Shown piece after piece: positions 47,773-57,302 of a stretch of 64,000 nt of DNA. Origin of the DNA: Nitrospirillum amazonense (GTDB lineage Bacteria > Pseudomonadota > Alphaproteobacteria > Azospirillales > Azospirillaceae); the NCBI RefSeq assembly GCF_007828035.1, contig NZ_VITV01000002.1, forward strand, positions 496,001 to 560,000, read 5' to 3'. The position numbers were made by a program, and so were the translations under genes. The notes under the pieces were generated by a model that worked only from the letters and a program-made list of their open reading frames with translations, ran no database searches and was not told the DNA's origin. Numbering within the stretch: position 1 is the stretch's first letter; each line of letters begins with the position of its first letter.

Positions 47773-49929
47773 TTAGGCCAGGCCGACGGCGGTCACGACC
47801 ATGTCGATGGCCTTGATGCCGATGAAGGGGATGATGATGCCGCCCAGGCCATAGACCAGCATGTTGCGCGACAGCAGGCTGGCGGCCGGCAGGGCGCGGT
47901 ACCGCACGCCCTTCAGGGCCAGCGGGATCAGCGCGATGATGACCAGGGCGTTGAAGATGATGGCCGACAGGATGGCCGACTGCGGTGTGGCCAGGTGCAT
48001 GATGTTCAGCGCGTTCAGCGCCGGATAGAGGCCCGCGAACATCGCCGGGATGATGGCGAAGTACTTGGCCACGTCGTTTGCGATGGAGAAGGTGGTCAAG
48101 GCGCCGCGGGTCATCAGCAGCTGTTTGCCGATGCCCACGATCTCGATCAGCTTCGTGGGGTCGCTGTCCAGGTCCACCATGTTGCCGGCCTCGCGGGCGG
48201 CCTGGGTGCCGGTGTTCATGGCCACGCCCACGTCCGCCTGGGCCAGGGCCGGGGCGTCGTTGGTGCCGTCGCCGCACATGGCGACCAGGCGGCCCTCGGC
48301 CTGTTCCTTGCGGATCAGGGCCAGCTTGTCCTCCGGCGTGGCCTGGGCCAGGAAGTCGTCCACGCCCGCCTCGGCCGCGATGGCGGCGGCGGTCAGCGGG
48401 TTGTCGCCCGTGATCATCACCGTGCGGATGCCCATGCGGCGCAGTTCGGCGAAGCGGTCGCGGATGCCGCCCTTGACGATGTCCTTCAGATAGATGACGC
48501 CCAGCACCCGGTCGTTGCGCACCACGGCCAGCGGCGTGCCGCCGGCCTTGGCGATGCGCTCGGTGATGGCTTCCAGCTCCGGATGGCGCACGGGCTGGCT
48601 GCCCCGCAGGGCCGTCACGTGGCGCAGCACGGCGTCCACCGCGCCCTTGCGGATCTGGATGCCGCCCTCCCCGTTTTCATTGGCCAGGTCGACGCCGCTC
48701 ATGCGGGTCTGCGCCGCGAAGGGGACGAAGCGGGCGTTCAGGGCCCCCATGTCCTTGCCGCGCAGGCCATACTTCTCCTTGGCCAGCACGACGATGGAGC
48801 GGCCCTCCGGCGTCTCGTCGCTCAAGGACGACAGCTGGGCGGCCTCCGCCAGTTCCTTGTCGGTGACGCCAGAGACCGGGATGAACTCGGCGGCGTGGCG
48901 GTTGCCCAGGGTGATGGTGCCGGTCTTGTCCAGCAGCAGGGTGTCGACGTCGCCCGCCGCCTCCACCGCGCGGCCGGACATGGCCAGGACGTTGAAGCGC
49001 ACCAGGCGGTCCATACCGGCAATGCCGATGGCGGACAGCAGCGCGCCGATGGTGGTGGGGATCAGGGTGACGAACAGCGCCACCAGCACCACCACCGACA
49101 CCGTGCCGCCGGCGTAGGCCGCGAAGCCCGGGATGGTGACGACCGCCAGGATGAAGATCAGGCTCATGCCCACCAGCAGGATGTTGAGCGCGATCTCGTT
49201 GGGGGTCTTCTGCCGTTCCGCCCCCTCGACCAGCGAAATCATGCGGTCGAGGAAGGTGGAGCCTTGCGCTGCCGTGATGCGGACGATGATGCGGTCCGAC
49301 AGCACGCGGGTGCCACCGGTGACGGCCGAGCGGTCGCCGCCGCTTTCGCGGATGACGGGCGCCGATTCACCGGTGATGGCGGACTCGTCCACGGTGGCGA
49401 TGCCGTCGACGATCTCGCCATCGCTGGGGATGATGTCGCCGGCGTCGACCACCACGTGGTCGCCCACCTTCAGGTCGGCGGCCCCCACCGTCTGAAAGCT
49501 GGTGACGGCCGCCCCCCTGGCGACCATGGGGCCGGTCAGGCGCTTGGCCACCGTCTCGGTGCGGGTCTTGCGCAGGCTGTCGGCCTGGGCCTTGCCGCGG
49601 CCTTCGGCCACCGCCTCGGCGAAGTTGGCGAACAGCACCGTGAACCACAGCCACAGCACGATCTGGAAGGAGAAGCCGGTGCCCTGGGCGCCGGTGGCCA
49701 GGTCGCGCGCCAGCAGCACGGTGGTCAGCAGCGCCACCGCCGCCACCAGGAACATGACGGGGTTACGCACCAGGGTGGCGGGGTTCAGCTTGGTGAAGCT
49801 GGCCTTGACCGCCGGGCCCAGGATGGCCGGATCCAGCAGGGCGGACTTGGTGCCCCGGCGGGTCGGTGCGTCCGGCTGCTGGGGGGCCGCCGGCTGCTGC
49901 CCCGGGTGGAACATGGAAGGGGATGACAT
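47773..49929 (-). CDS. kdpB: Potassium-transporting P-type ATPase subunit B
   Basis: A 718-residue P-type ATPase subunit that hydrolyses ATP to drive potassium uptake through KdpA. The actuator motif is [15 protein letters not shown], the phosphorylated Asp is in [14 protein letters not shown], and the hinge motif is [22 protein letters not shown] segments match the family ([20 protein letters not shown]). The ATG at 49929 is chosen because GGAG lies 9-12 bases upstream; the upstream 12-codon extension is not conserved. It follows kdpA after 52 bases. Confidence 0.97.
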   Translation of the reverse strand: MSSPSMFHPGQQPAAPQQPDAPTRRGTKSALLDPAILGPAVKASFTKLNPATLVRNPVMFLVAAVALLTTVLLARDLATGAQGTGFSFQIVLWLWFTVLFANFAEAVAEGRGKAQADSLRKTRTETVAKRLTGPMVARGAAVTSFQTVGAADLKVGDHVVVDAGDIIPSDGEIVDGIATVDESAITGESAPVIRESGGDRSAVTGGTRVLSDRIIVRITAAQGSTFLDRMISLVEGAERQKTPNEIALNILLVGMSLIFILAVVTIPGFAAYAGGTVSVVVLVALFVTLIPTTIGALLSAIGIAGMDRLVRFNVLAMSGRAVEAAGDVDTLLLDKTGTITLGNRHAAEFIPVSGVTDKELAEAAQLSSLSDETPEGRSIVVLAKEKYGLRGKDMGALNARFVPFAAQTRMSGVDLANENGEGGIQIRKGAVDAVLRHVTALRGSQPVRHPELEAITERIAKAGGTPLAVVRNDRVLGVIYLKDIVKGGIRDRFAELRRMGIRTVMITGDNPLTAAAIAAEAGVDDFLAQATPEDKLALIRKEQAEGRLVAMCGDGTNDAPALAQADVGVAMNTGTQAAREAGNMVDLDSDPTKLIEIVGIGKQLLMTRGALTTFSIANDVAKYFAIIPAMFAGLYPALNALNIMHLATPQSAILSAIIFNALVIIALIPLALKGVRYRALPAASLLSRNMLVYGLGGIIIPFIGIKAIDMVVTAVGLA

Positions 49930-49981
49930 CTCAAAATCTCCGAAGAACGGATGACGCCAATGCAAGGCTTCTACCCGGGGG

Positions 49982-51709
49982 TCAGTAGGTGGTGCCGGCC
50001 ATCATCTGCAGGTGCTCGACCACCGGCCCCAGCGCCACGGCGGGGAAGTAGGTCAGGCCACCCACGATCAGGATCACGCCCACCAGCAGGCTGACGAACA
50101 GCGGGCCGGTGGTGGGGAAGGTGCCGGCGGAGGCGGGCACGGACTTCTTCGCGGCCAGGGCGCCGGCGATGGCCAGGGCCGGGATGATGATGAAGAAGCG
50201 GCCCACGAACATGGTCACGCCCAGGGTCACGTTGTACCAGAGCGTGTTGGCCGACAGGCCGCCGAAGGCGCTGCCGTTGTTCGCCGCACCGGAGGAATAG
50301 GCGTAGAAGATTTCCGAGAAGCCATGCGGGCCGTTGTTGGCGATACCGGCGACACCCGCCGGAATGGCGGAGGAGATGGCGCTGAACACCAGGATGACCA
50401 GCGGCATGGCCAGGATGGCCAGCACCGTCATCTTCACTTCCTTGGCCTCCAGCTTCTTGCCGATGTACTCGGGCGTGCGGCCCACCATCAGGCCGGCCAC
50501 GAACATGGCGATGATCGCCATCAGCAGGATGCCGTAGAGGCCGGCGCCCACGCCGCCGACGATGACCTCGCCCAACAGCATGTTGACCAGGGGCACCATG
50601 CCGCCCAGGGGCATGAAGCTGTCGTGCCAGCCGTTGATGGCGCCGCAGGAGGCATCGGTGGTGATGGTGGCGAACAGGGCGGTGTTGGCGATGCCGAAGC
50701 GCACCTCCTTGCCCTCCATGTTGCCGCCCGGCGACAGGGCGCTGACCGCCTGATCCACCGGCAGGCTGGCGAACAAGGGGTTGGCCTGGGATTCGGCCCA
50801 GTAGCAGACGCCGACGCCGACGATGAACATGGCGCCCATGGCGGCCAGGATGGCCCAGCCCTGGCGCTCGTTGCCCACCATGCGGCCGAAGACGTTGGTC
50901 AGGCCGGCGCCGATGGCGAAGATGCTCAGCATCTGCACCAGATTGACCAGGGCGTTGGGGTTCTCGAACGGGTGGGCGGAGTTGGCGTTGAAGAAGCCGC
51001 CGCCGTTGGTGCCCAGCATCTTGACGGCCAGCTGCGAGGCCACGGGGCCCTGCGCGATGATCTGCTTGGCCCCTTCCAGCGTGGTCGCCTCGGTATAGGC
51101 CAACAGGTTCTGCGGCACGCCCTGCCAGACGTAGAACAGGGTCAGGACCACGCAGGCGGGCAGCAGGACGTAGAGGGTGGCGCGGGTCAGGTCGACCCAG
51201 AAGTTGCCGATGGTGCGGGCGCCGCGGCGGCTGAAGCCGCGCACCAGCGCCAGCGCCAGCACGATGCCCGTAGCGGCGGACATGAAGTTCTGCACCGTCA
51301 GGCCCGCCATCTGCACCAGGTAGCCCATGGTGGTCTCGCCGCCGTAAGCCTGCCAGTTGGTGTTGGTGACGAAGCTGATGGCGGTGTTGAAGGACAGGTC
51401 CGGCGCCACCGCCGCCTGCCCCTGCGGATTGAAGGGCAGCAGGGCCTGCAAGCGCATCAGCGCGTACAGCACCAGGGCGCCCACCAGGTTGAACAGCATC
51501 ATGGCGACGGCATAGGTCAGCCAGTGCTGCTCCGCCGTCTCATCCACGCCGCAGATGCGGTAGATGCCGCGCTCGACAGGGCCGAAGACGCGGCCGAACA
51601 GGGTGTTCTCACCATTGAAGACACGGGTCATGAAGCCGCCCAGGGGCCGCGTCAGGACCAGGATGATCGCCGCGAACAGCGCGATCTGTAGGATGCCGTT
51701 GAAGGTCAC
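49982..51709 (-). CDS. kdpA: Potassium-transporting ATPase subunit A (channel)
   Basis: The 575-residue channel-like subunit has four pseudo-repeats of the selectivity filter, including [54 protein letters not shown] and [20 protein letters not shown]. The Gly residues at the filter and the loop arrangement match KtrB/KdpA-type pores. The start is GTG. It is the first large gene of the operon, preceded by kdpF and a further small membrane-protein gene. Confidence 0.97.
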   Translation of the reverse strand: MTFNGILQIALFAAIILVLTRPLGGFMTRVFNGENTLFGRVFGPVERGIYRICGVDETAEQHWLTYAVAMMLFNLVGALVLYALMRLQALLPFNPQGQAAVAPDLSFNTAISFVTNTNWQAYGGETTMGYLVQMAGLTVQNFMSAATGIVLALALVRGFSRRGARTIGNFWVDLTRATLYVLLPACVVLTLFYVWQGVPQNLLAYTEATTLEGAKQIIAQGPVASQLAVKMLGTNGGGFFNANSAHPFENPNALVNLVQMLSIFAIGAGLTNVFGRMVGNERQGWAILAAMGAMFIVGVGVCYWAESQANPLFASLPVDQAVSALSPGGNMEGKEVRFGIANTALFATITTDASCGAINGWHDSFMPLGGMVPLVNMLLGEVIVGGVGAGLYGILLMAIIAMFVAGLMVGRTPEYIGKKLEAKEVKMTVLAILAMPLVILVFSAISSAIPAGVAGIANNGPHGFSEIFYAYSSGAANNGSAFGGLSANTLWYNVTLGVTMFVGRFFIIIPALAIAGALAAKKSVPASAGTFPTTGPLFVSLLVGVILIVGGLTYFPAVALGPVVEHLQMMAGTTY

Positions 51710-51751
51710 GGGGAAAGTCTCCGCATACGCGCAGGGGGCCTGCGGCCACGC

Positions 51752-51838
51752 TCAGAAGCGCTCGGGCCGGATCAGGACGTAGACGAGGTAAAGGGTCAGG
51801 CCGATCGAGACGGCGGCGCCCAGGATCAGGTCGAACAT
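51752..51838 (-). CDS. kdpF: KdpF small subunit
   Basis: A 28-residue single-helix membrane peptide: MFDLILGAAVSIGLTLYLVY followed by VLIRPERF. The end LxRPERF is the hallmark of KdpF, which stabilises the KdpFABC complex. GAGGGG lies 4-9 bases upstream of the ATG. It is located just before kdpA and after the 27-codon gene. Confidence 0.9.
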   Translation of the reverse strand: MFDLILGAAVSIGLTLYLVYVLIRPERF

Positions 51839-51845
51839 GGGCCCC

Positions 51846-51929
51846 TCACAGCCTTTCGCAGGCGTAGGCGTAGGCCACGCCCAGGCCGAAAAGCCCCACC
51901 AGCAGGGCGAGCAGGATGACGTCGAGCAT
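51846..51929 (-). CDS. 27-residue membrane peptide at the head of the kdp operon
   Basis: The frame encodes MLDVILLALLVGLFGLGVAY followed by AYACERL: one hydrophobic helix with a Cys-Glu-Arg-Leu tail. Its stop codon is 7 bases before the kdpF ATG, inside the kdpF ribosome-binding region, so the two are translationally linked. I recall similar tiny frames ending in xxCERL ahead of kdpF in other alpha- and gammaproteobacterial genomes, but they are usually unannotated. It may be a second accessory peptide of the Kdp complex; the function is unproven. Confidence 0.7.
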   Translation of the reverse strand: MLDVILLALLVGLFGLGVAYAYACERL

Positions 51930-52019
51930 GCGGATGTTCCTCACGAACGAAACCCGGACGGCCCTCGACGGGGCGCTTTCCGGGCGGGATGGGTCGATGC
52001 TGAGGAGACAGCCGATGGC

Positions 52020-52062
52020 CATCAAAATTCGATGACAAAGCCGGGGGCTGGAAATAAAAGGA
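52020..52062 (-). promoter_or_regulatory. Conserved element upstream of the kdp operon
   Basis: A motif running TTCGATG, two bases, AAAGCCGGGG, three bases, then an A-rich part on the + strand lies about 91 bases upstream of the first kdp ATG (51929). Positions 52024-52059 match 57073-57108, upstream of the porin gene, at 28 of 36 bases without gaps. The 5' part also contains ATCAAA-A-TTCGAT, a near-palindrome. KdpE is the obvious candidate binder. Confidence 0.6.
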
Positions 52063-52285
52063 TTTTAACGGCGGCCGGCGCGGAAGGTGCGGGCTGACGG
52101 GCAAAACCGCCCCGACCTCAATGGGTTGACCACCTATTCCGATTGGATGTATGGAAAATCCGGCATGGGGGTGAATAAAGGGCGGCGGAACGGAGCTGCC
52201 GCAATCCCTTTGGCAATTCCCGGCAAACTGCGGATAAGATCCCCCGGAAACGGGAGCGACACCCCAGCGCTGCGGGAAAGAACCC

Positions 52286-52909
52286 ATGACGACACGCCTT
52301 CGCTGGCTGGCCGCTTTGACCGCCTTGATGCTGGCCGGCGGCGCCCAGGCCGCCGATGCCCCACCCGCCGCCAGCACGCCTGCGGGCACCCCCGCCGCCA
52401 GGGCCGACCGCCTGACCCAGGCCGATGCCGCCCGCCAGCGGCAGACGCCGGCCGACGTGAAGGCGGCGCGAGCCCTGACGGCGCAGGGGGACCGCGCCTA
52501 TCGCCGGGGCGAGTATGGCAAGGCCTACGCCGCCTACAGCAGCGCCTACCCCAACAGCCCCCTGGCCTACGCCTATGTCATGGCCAGCGACGCCCATTGG
52601 CGCGCCGTGGTGCAAGCCCACGCGGCGGCGCGCAAGAAGGGCGGCAAGCGCTGCGACCCGGTGGGCAGCGACCGCCTGGCGGGCGACCTGGCGCAAAGCC
52701 TGGAGCAGGAGCTGGATTTCGGCCTGGCCCTGGCCGCCCACGACAAGGACCGCGCCTTCCTGGACTCGCCCCTGGCCATCCGCGCCGGCGGCATCGCCAC
52801 CTGCCTGCGCGACCTGACCCAGCGCCTGCGCGCCGGCGCCCCCCGCTGCGACGACACCCGCGCCATCGAGCATTGCCTGGGTGAGCCGCTGCCGGTGGGC
52901 GGTGGTTGA
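52286..52909 (+). CDS. Secreted protein of unknown function
   Basis: The 207-residue precursor has a Sec signal peptide (LRWLAALTALMLAGGAQA) and a mature helical, Ala/Arg-rich domain. The segment KAARALTAQGDRAYRRGEYG followed by KAYAAYSSAYPNSPLAYAY resembles a TPR-like helix pair. Three Cys (RCDPVG, ATCLRDL, PRCDDTRAIEHCLGE has two more) could form disulfides in the periplasm. I do not recognise the family. It is transcribed away from kdp and followed by another short gene. Confidence 0.7.
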   Translation: MTTRLRWLAALTALMLAGGAQAADAPPAASTPAGTPAARADRLTQADAARQRQTPADVKAARALTAQGDRAYRRGEYGKAYAAYSSAYPNSPLAYAYVMASDAHWRAVVQAHAAARKKGGKRCDPVGSDRLAGDLAQSLEQELDFGLALAAHDKDRAFLDSPLAIRAGGIATCLRDLTQRLRAGAPRCDDTRAIEHCLGEPLPVGGG

Positions 52910-52928
52910 TGTGTGGTGGTTGACTCCG

Positions 52929-53333
52929 ATGGATGTCCCGATGGAATTCATGGTGCGCCTGACCGCCCCTGAAGGTGGGCAGTCCATTGTCATCGAGGAT
53001 GATGGCCGCGTTGGATATGCCTACTTTCTGGACGCGGATGACCGCATCCGGGGAGATGTATGGCTTTACAACCGCTGCACCGCGCCAAAGGAACCCGAGT
53101 GGCATAATCGGGAAAGGGCGCCGTTTGCCAACTCCGCAGCCTATGTTTGCGCAGCCAGGATAATCGGTCTCCCCACTTCCCCTGAAGAGTTCTCCGTGAC
53201 GTGGGATGATGCGGGCGCTTTGATTTTCTTGCGGGGAGAAATATTGGCTCGGGTCGCTGACGGTGCCGCCCCCGGATGGTCGGTCCTGGCAAGCAAGGAC
53301 GGCCCGTTGGCGAAAGCAATGTCGCCCACCTGA
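52929..53333 (+). CDS. Conserved hypothetical cytosolic protein
   Basis: The 134-residue frame has convincing protein character: EFMVRLTAPEGGQSIVIEDD, GRVGYAYFLDADDRIRGDVW, LYNRCTAPKEPEWHNRERAP, VTWDDAGALIFLRGEILARV. It is a small alpha/beta protein without signal or membrane segment. Start choice is uncertain: the ATGs at 52929 and 52941 both lack a clear Shine-Dalgarno. The frame remains open upstream into the end of the preceding gene. Function unknown. Confidence 0.6.
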   Translation: MDVPMEFMVRLTAPEGGQSIVIEDDGRVGYAYFLDADDRIRGDVWLYNRCTAPKEPEWHNRERAPFANSAAYVCAARIIGLPTSPEEFSVTWDDAGALIFLRGEILARVADGAAPGWSVLASKDGPLAKAMSPT

Positions 53334-53503
53334 CGCATTGACCCTTGGACGGCCCTCCCCTATCGTCCGATTGCGCGGTTGCCAAGCCGCCACCGGACCC
53401 GCGGGAAGGGCTGAGCCCACTGGCCCTATCCTGCGCGGTCACACCCGACCTTTGTGCAGCCGGATTTGCGGGTCGTCGGCGCCTCATGCACGGAGGTTCG
53501 CTT

Positions 53504-55153
53504 ATGACCCGATCCCTTCCCGACCATCCCCATATCGACCAGTTGAAGCGCCAGGCCAAGGAACTGCTGGCGTCCTACCGGCGCGGTGACGCCGACGCCC
53601 TCGCCCGCTTCCGGGCCAGCCTGCCGGCGGCCAAAGGCAAGGATGACGCGGCCTTGGCGGCGCTGACCCTGCGCCTGCACGATGCCCAATCCTGCCTGGC
53701 GCGCGAATATGGCTTCCCCTCCTGGGCGGAGTTGGACGCCTTCGTGGCCAGCCGGCGGGCCACCTCGGCCGACAGGGCGGAGGCCCGGCTGGAATGGCTG
53801 CGCCTGGTCTATCCCGGTGACATCAGCGGCAGCATGCGCCGTCCGCGGCCAGCCGCCGCCCTTCGCCTGCTGGCGGAGAACCCGGATGTCGCGACGGGCG
53901 ACCCCATCCTGGCCTGCGCCATCGGCGATGTGGACCGCGTGCGCCAGGCCATCGCCCAAGACCCCGCCTGGGTCAACCGCGCCGGCGGCCCGCTGCGGCT
54001 GCCGCCTCTGGTGGCGGTCGCCCACTCCAGCCTGGCGCGGGTGCCGGAGATCGCCGGGCGCCTGCACGCCTGCGCCCGGGCCCTGCTGGCGGCAGGCGCT
54101 GATCCCAACCAGGCGGTGGGCAACCGCTGGCCGCCCGCCAGCGTGGCCCAGCCGTCGGAAACGGAACGGCTGTCGGCCCTTTACGGCGCTGCCGGGCAGA
54201 ACCATGACCCGGTCCTCACCGCCCTGCTGCTGGACGCCGGGGCCGATCCCAATGACGGGGAGTCCCTGTATCATGCCCTGGAAAGCACAGCCTGCGTGGA
54301 ATTGCTGCTGAAGGCCGGCGCCGTTGTCGCGGGCACCAACGTCCTGTACCGGGCGCTGGACCTGGACAATCTGCCGGTGCTTCGGCTGCTGCTGGCCCAC
54401 GGCGGCGACGCCAATGAACCGGCGCGCAATCGTCCCATCTCCGACTGGGGATCGCCGCTGCTGTGGGCCATCTACCGGCGCCGCTCCGCCGCGCACATCG
54501 CGGCCCTGCTGGCGGCGGGCGCCGACCCGGCCGCCCGCCTGCCGGACGGCACCAGCGCCTACACGGTCGCCCTGCGCTTCGGCATGGCGGATGTGGCGGA
54601 GGTGCTGCGCCAGGCGGGCGGAGGTGCTGCGCTGTCGCTGGAGGACCAGTTCGTCGCCGCCTGTGCCACCGGGGATGAGGCGGCGGCGCGCGCCCTCCAG
54701 GCCCAGCGGCCGGACCTGCCTGCCAGCCTGTCGGACCGGCAGCGGTGCCTGCTGCCGGAGTTGGCAGCGCAGGGGGGCTGCGACAACGCCATCGCCGTCA
54801 TGGTCCGCCTGGGCTGGCCCCTGACCGTGCAGGCCGGGGACTGGAACGCCACCGCCCTGAACCATGCCGTGTTCCGGGGGGACGCCGCCCTCACCCGCTT
54901 CCTGCTGGACCACGGCGCCCGCTGGACGGAGAGGCACGGCTACGGCGACGATGTCAGCGGCACCCTGTCCTGGGCGACGCTCAACCAGCCGGAGGACAGC
55001 GGGGATTGGGTGGCCTGCGCCCAGGCCTTGCTGGCCCACGGTATGCCCGTGGCCAAGGCACCGGCGGACGGCCATGGCGGTGTCCTGATCGATGGCCAGA
55101 GGAAGTGGTTCTCGGAAGAGGTGACGGAGGTCCTGCTGGCCGCCATCACCTGA
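53504..55153 (+). CDS. Ankyrin-repeat protein
   Basis: A 549-residue cytosolic protein. The N-terminal 80 residues (PHIDQLKRQAKELLASYRRG, REYGFPSWAELDAFV) form a module often found before ankyrin arrays in proteobacteria. Ankyrin-type repeats follow in degenerate form: LLAAGADPNQAVGN, ALLLDAGADPNDGES, LLKAGAVVAGTNV, LLAHGGDANEPARN, LLAAGADPAARLPDGTS and FLLDHGARWTERHG. GGAGG lies 9-13 bases upstream of the ATG at 53504. It presumably scaffolds protein-protein contacts; no partner is suggested by the neighbours. Confidence 0.87.
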   Translation: MTRSLPDHPHIDQLKRQAKELLASYRRGDADALARFRASLPAAKGKDDAALAALTLRLHDAQSCLAREYGFPSWAELDAFVASRRATSADRAEARLEWLRLVYPGDISGSMRRPRPAAALRLLAENPDVATGDPILACAIGDVDRVRQAIAQDPAWVNRAGGPLRLPPLVAVAHSSLARVPEIAGRLHACARALLAAGADPNQAVGNRWPPASVAQPSETERLSALYGAAGQNHDPVLTALLLDAGADPNDGESLYHALESTACVELLLKAGAVVAGTNVLYRALDLDNLPVLRLLLAHGGDANEPARNRPISDWGSPLLWAIYRRRSAAHIAALLAAGADPAARLPDGTSAYTVALRFGMADVAEVLRQAGGGAALSLEDQFVAACATGDEAAARALQAQRPDLPASLSDRQRCLLPELAAQGGCDNAIAVMVRLGWPLTVQAGDWNATALNHAVFRGDAALTRFLLDHGARWTERHGYGDDVSGTLSWATLNQPEDSGDWVACAQALLAHGMPVAKAPADGHGGVLIDGQRKWFSEEVTEVLLAAIT

Positions 55154-55164
55154 AAAGGAAAGTA

Positions 55165-55191
55165 AGGGCCGGCGCGCATCATGCCGGCCCT
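55165..55191. terminator. Bidirectional terminator between ankyrin and rlpA genes
   Basis: AGGGCCGGC and GCCGGCCCT pair perfectly around a 9-base loop in the 74-base gap between two convergent genes. Confidence 0.6.
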
Positions 55192-55227
55192 CATCAAGGT
55201 GGGGATTGCCAAGTGCCCATCCAAGCG

Positions 55228-55671
55228 TCAAGGCGATCCCGCCTCCGCCACCAGTTGCGGCGCAGCATCGCACGCGCGGTTGGCGGGACAGACGGCGCCG
55301 GTGGGGCGGATGTTGACCACGGCCGTGCCGGTGCGATCCAGGCCCAGGACCCGGGCGGCCGCGGCCGACAGGTCCAGCACCCGGCCCTTCACGAAGGGGC
55401 CCCGGTCGTTCACCCGCACCTGCACCACCTGGCCGTGGGCCGACACCTCGATCACTGTGCCCAGGGGCAGGGTGCGGTGGGCGGCGGTCAGTCCCTCGGG
55501 GTCGTAGGCTTCGCCGCTGGCGGTGCGGTGGCCCGCATGCTCCCGCCCGTACCAGCTGGCCTTGCCGACCTGGGTGTGGTCATCCCCTGTCGTGGTGTTC
55601 CCCAGGGCCAAGGCCGGCGCAAGCGCCAGCCCGGCACCCAAGGCTAGGCAACCCCATAGCTGCGTCCTCAT
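55228..55671 (-). CDS. rlpA: RlpA-like double-psi beta-barrel protein
   Basis: The 147-residue precursor has a signal peptide (LGCLALGAGLALAPALA-type region) and one RlpA domain: GKASWYGREHAGHRTASGEA, LPLGTVIEVSAHGQVVQVRV, the catalytic-type Asp in NDRGPFVKGRVLDLS. RlpA proteins are septal lytic transglycosylases acting on denuded peptidoglycan glycans. There is no SPOR domain, so recruitment to division sites is not evident, and a C-terminal pair of Cys (VCPANRACD) could form a disulfide. It lies upstream of nothing on its strand except the kdp-linked porin gene, 36 bases away. Confidence 0.85.
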   Translation of the reverse strand: MRTQLWGCLALGAGLALAPALALGNTTTGDDHTQVGKASWYGREHAGHRTASGEAYDPEGLTAAHRTLPLGTVIEVSAHGQVVQVRVNDRGPFVKGRVLDLSAAAARVLGLDRTGTAVVNIRPTGAVCPANRACDAAPQLVAEAGSP

Positions 55672-55707
55672 GGGACTCTCGCCGTCGTTGTTGAAATGGG
55701 TCGGGGC

Positions 55708-57000
55708 TTAGCCGCCGAAGGGAATCAGCACGTCCAGGCCGAAGGTGGTCTGTCCCTGATCACCGGCGAAGGGCCGGGCGTCGCCCAGCGAGCGGTCGTA
55801 GCGCACCTCCGGCCGCAGGGCGAGGCCGTCGGGAAGGGCGTCCCAACCCAGGGTGGCCGCCGGCTTCCACGTCACACCCGCGGTCAGCGCCATATAGGTC
55901 GCCCCCTGCCCCGCCGACAACACCGGCGCGCGCGTGGGCTGCCCGGCCTCCGCCAGGACATAGTCCTGGTTGCCCTGATAGGCTGAAACGTAGAAGCCCT
56001 GGACATCGCGGAACAGCTCAGTCCGCAGGGTCAGCGACACGGCGTCGCTATACTTCCAGGTGGCGTACTGGGCGGCGCCGAACGCCTCCGCCTTCACCAG
56101 GTCGTCGCGGACGTAGTTCAGCTCGGTGATCAGGGTCAGGGCGTCGCTGGCCTTCACCGTCAGCACGGCGTCGTTGATCCAGCGCGCCTCGTCATTGGCG
56201 TTCTTAAGTCCCAGGGGAGCCTTGGTGCTGGCATTCTCCGGCCCGACATGGGTCAGGGCCACCAGGGTGACGGTGCTGTCGGCATTGGCGTAGCCGAAGC
56301 CGAAGATGCCGGACCAGGCGTCGTTGTTGTCGCCATCCTTGCCCAGGCTGGTGTTCACGCCGCTGTCGACGCCGCCGTAAAGGTCGATGCCGCCCGACAG
56401 GTGCAGGGTGGCCAAGGCACCGGTGTGCTTGAACGGCAGGCCGAAGTTGAAGATGTAGCTGTGGCTGTACAGCGGGTTGCTGGACGCCACGATGGTCTCG
56501 GCGCCCAGGGGCGAGGCGTACTGCCCCACCTTCAGGTCCAGGCTGCCGCCCGCCACGTCGGGGACGTGGAAGGTCACGTTGGCCTCCACGATGTCCAGCT
56601 GCGTGCGCTCGCCGATGGTGCGGTCAAGCTCACCCAGGAAGTGGGTGTAGCGGGCGTCTGTGCCGTACATGCCCTGCAGCTTGAAGCCCCAGCCGAAGTC
56701 GTCGCCCGAGCCCGCGTCCTTGGCGATGGTGCCCACGGCCTGGTTCAGCACCAGCTGGTCGGTGCGGTCGGTGAACAGGTGCCCATAGTTGGGGCCGCGG
56801 TCGGCGCCATGGTCCGCCGCCGTGATGCCGGCCTCCACCAGGCCGCTGACGGTGATGCCGGCGGGGGCGGGCGCAGCGGCGGCGTCCTCATCCGCGCGGG
56901 CAGCGGCCGCGCCCAGCATCAAGGCGCAGGCGGCCGTGGCCGAGGCGACGCGCAGCGCGGTGCGGCGGCGGGGAATGGTGGACTGGATGGAATGCGACAT
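55708..57000 (-). CDS. Outer-membrane beta-barrel porin
   Basis: A 430-residue porin-type protein with signal peptide (RVASATAACALMLGAAAARA) and a beta-rich mature part: GITVSGLVEAGITAADHGAD, LVLNQAVGTIAKDAGSGDDF, LGELDRTIGERTQLDIVEAN, LDLKVGQYASPLGAETIVAS, ending GQTTFGLDVLIPFGG. The pattern resembles the BBP2/OmpL-like porin group. The ATG at 57000 precedes the signal directly. Upstream (57073-57108) lies an element matching the kdp promoter region, suggesting joint control with potassium uptake, so passage of potassium or other cations is a reasonable but unproven guess. Confidence 0.83.
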   Translation of the reverse strand: MSHSIQSTIPRRRTALRVASATAACALMLGAAAARADEDAAAAPAPAGITVSGLVEAGITAADHGADRGPNYGHLFTDRTDQLVLNQAVGTIAKDAGSGDDFGWGFKLQGMYGTDARYTHFLGELDRTIGERTQLDIVEANVTFHVPDVAGGSLDLKVGQYASPLGAETIVASSNPLYSHSYIFNFGLPFKHTGALATLHLSGGIDLYGGVDSGVNTSLGKDGDNNDAWSGIFGFGYANADSTVTLVALTHVGPENASTKAPLGLKNANDEARWINDAVLTVKASDALTLITELNYVRDDLVKAEAFGAAQYATWKYSDAVSLTLRTELFRDVQGFYVSAYQGNQDYVLAEAGQPTRAPVLSAGQGATYMALTAGVTWKPAATLGWDALPDGLALRPEVRYDRSLGDARPFAGDQGQTTFGLDVLIPFGG

Positions 57001-57069
57001 GGGAAGGCATCTCTTGATCTTCTTGGCCGGCGGGGTGCCGGCTTGGACGCCAAGAGACGTCAACGCCGC

Positions 57070-57112
57070 CTTAAAGTTCGATGTGAAAGCCGGGGATCGA
57101 AAATCAAAAAGC
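57070..57112 (-). promoter_or_regulatory. kdp-type conserved element upstream of the porin gene
   Basis: TTCGATG, two bases, AAAGCCGGGG, then an A-rich stretch, about 70 bases upstream of the porin ATG. It matches the element upstream of the kdp operon at 28 of 36 positions (57073-57108 versus 52024-52059), in the same orientation relative to the gene. Confidence 0.6.
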
Positions 57113-57302
57113 CTTTATTCAACCTGCCAACCCGGGGCCGTCCTCCCCCGGGGCTAACGGTTAGCGCCGCCTACCCCCATTGTTGAACAATGTGACCGCG
57201 TCATCCGTCACCCTTGGCAAACGCCCATCTGGTGTGAAAGCATAGTGCCCACTAACCCCGCCTCGGCATGAAGGCGGGCACATAATGGGAGGAGACCAGC
57301 GC

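Noticed and set aside
47710-49926. 738-codon open frame on the plus strand
   Set aside because: It is the exact antisense shadow of kdpB.
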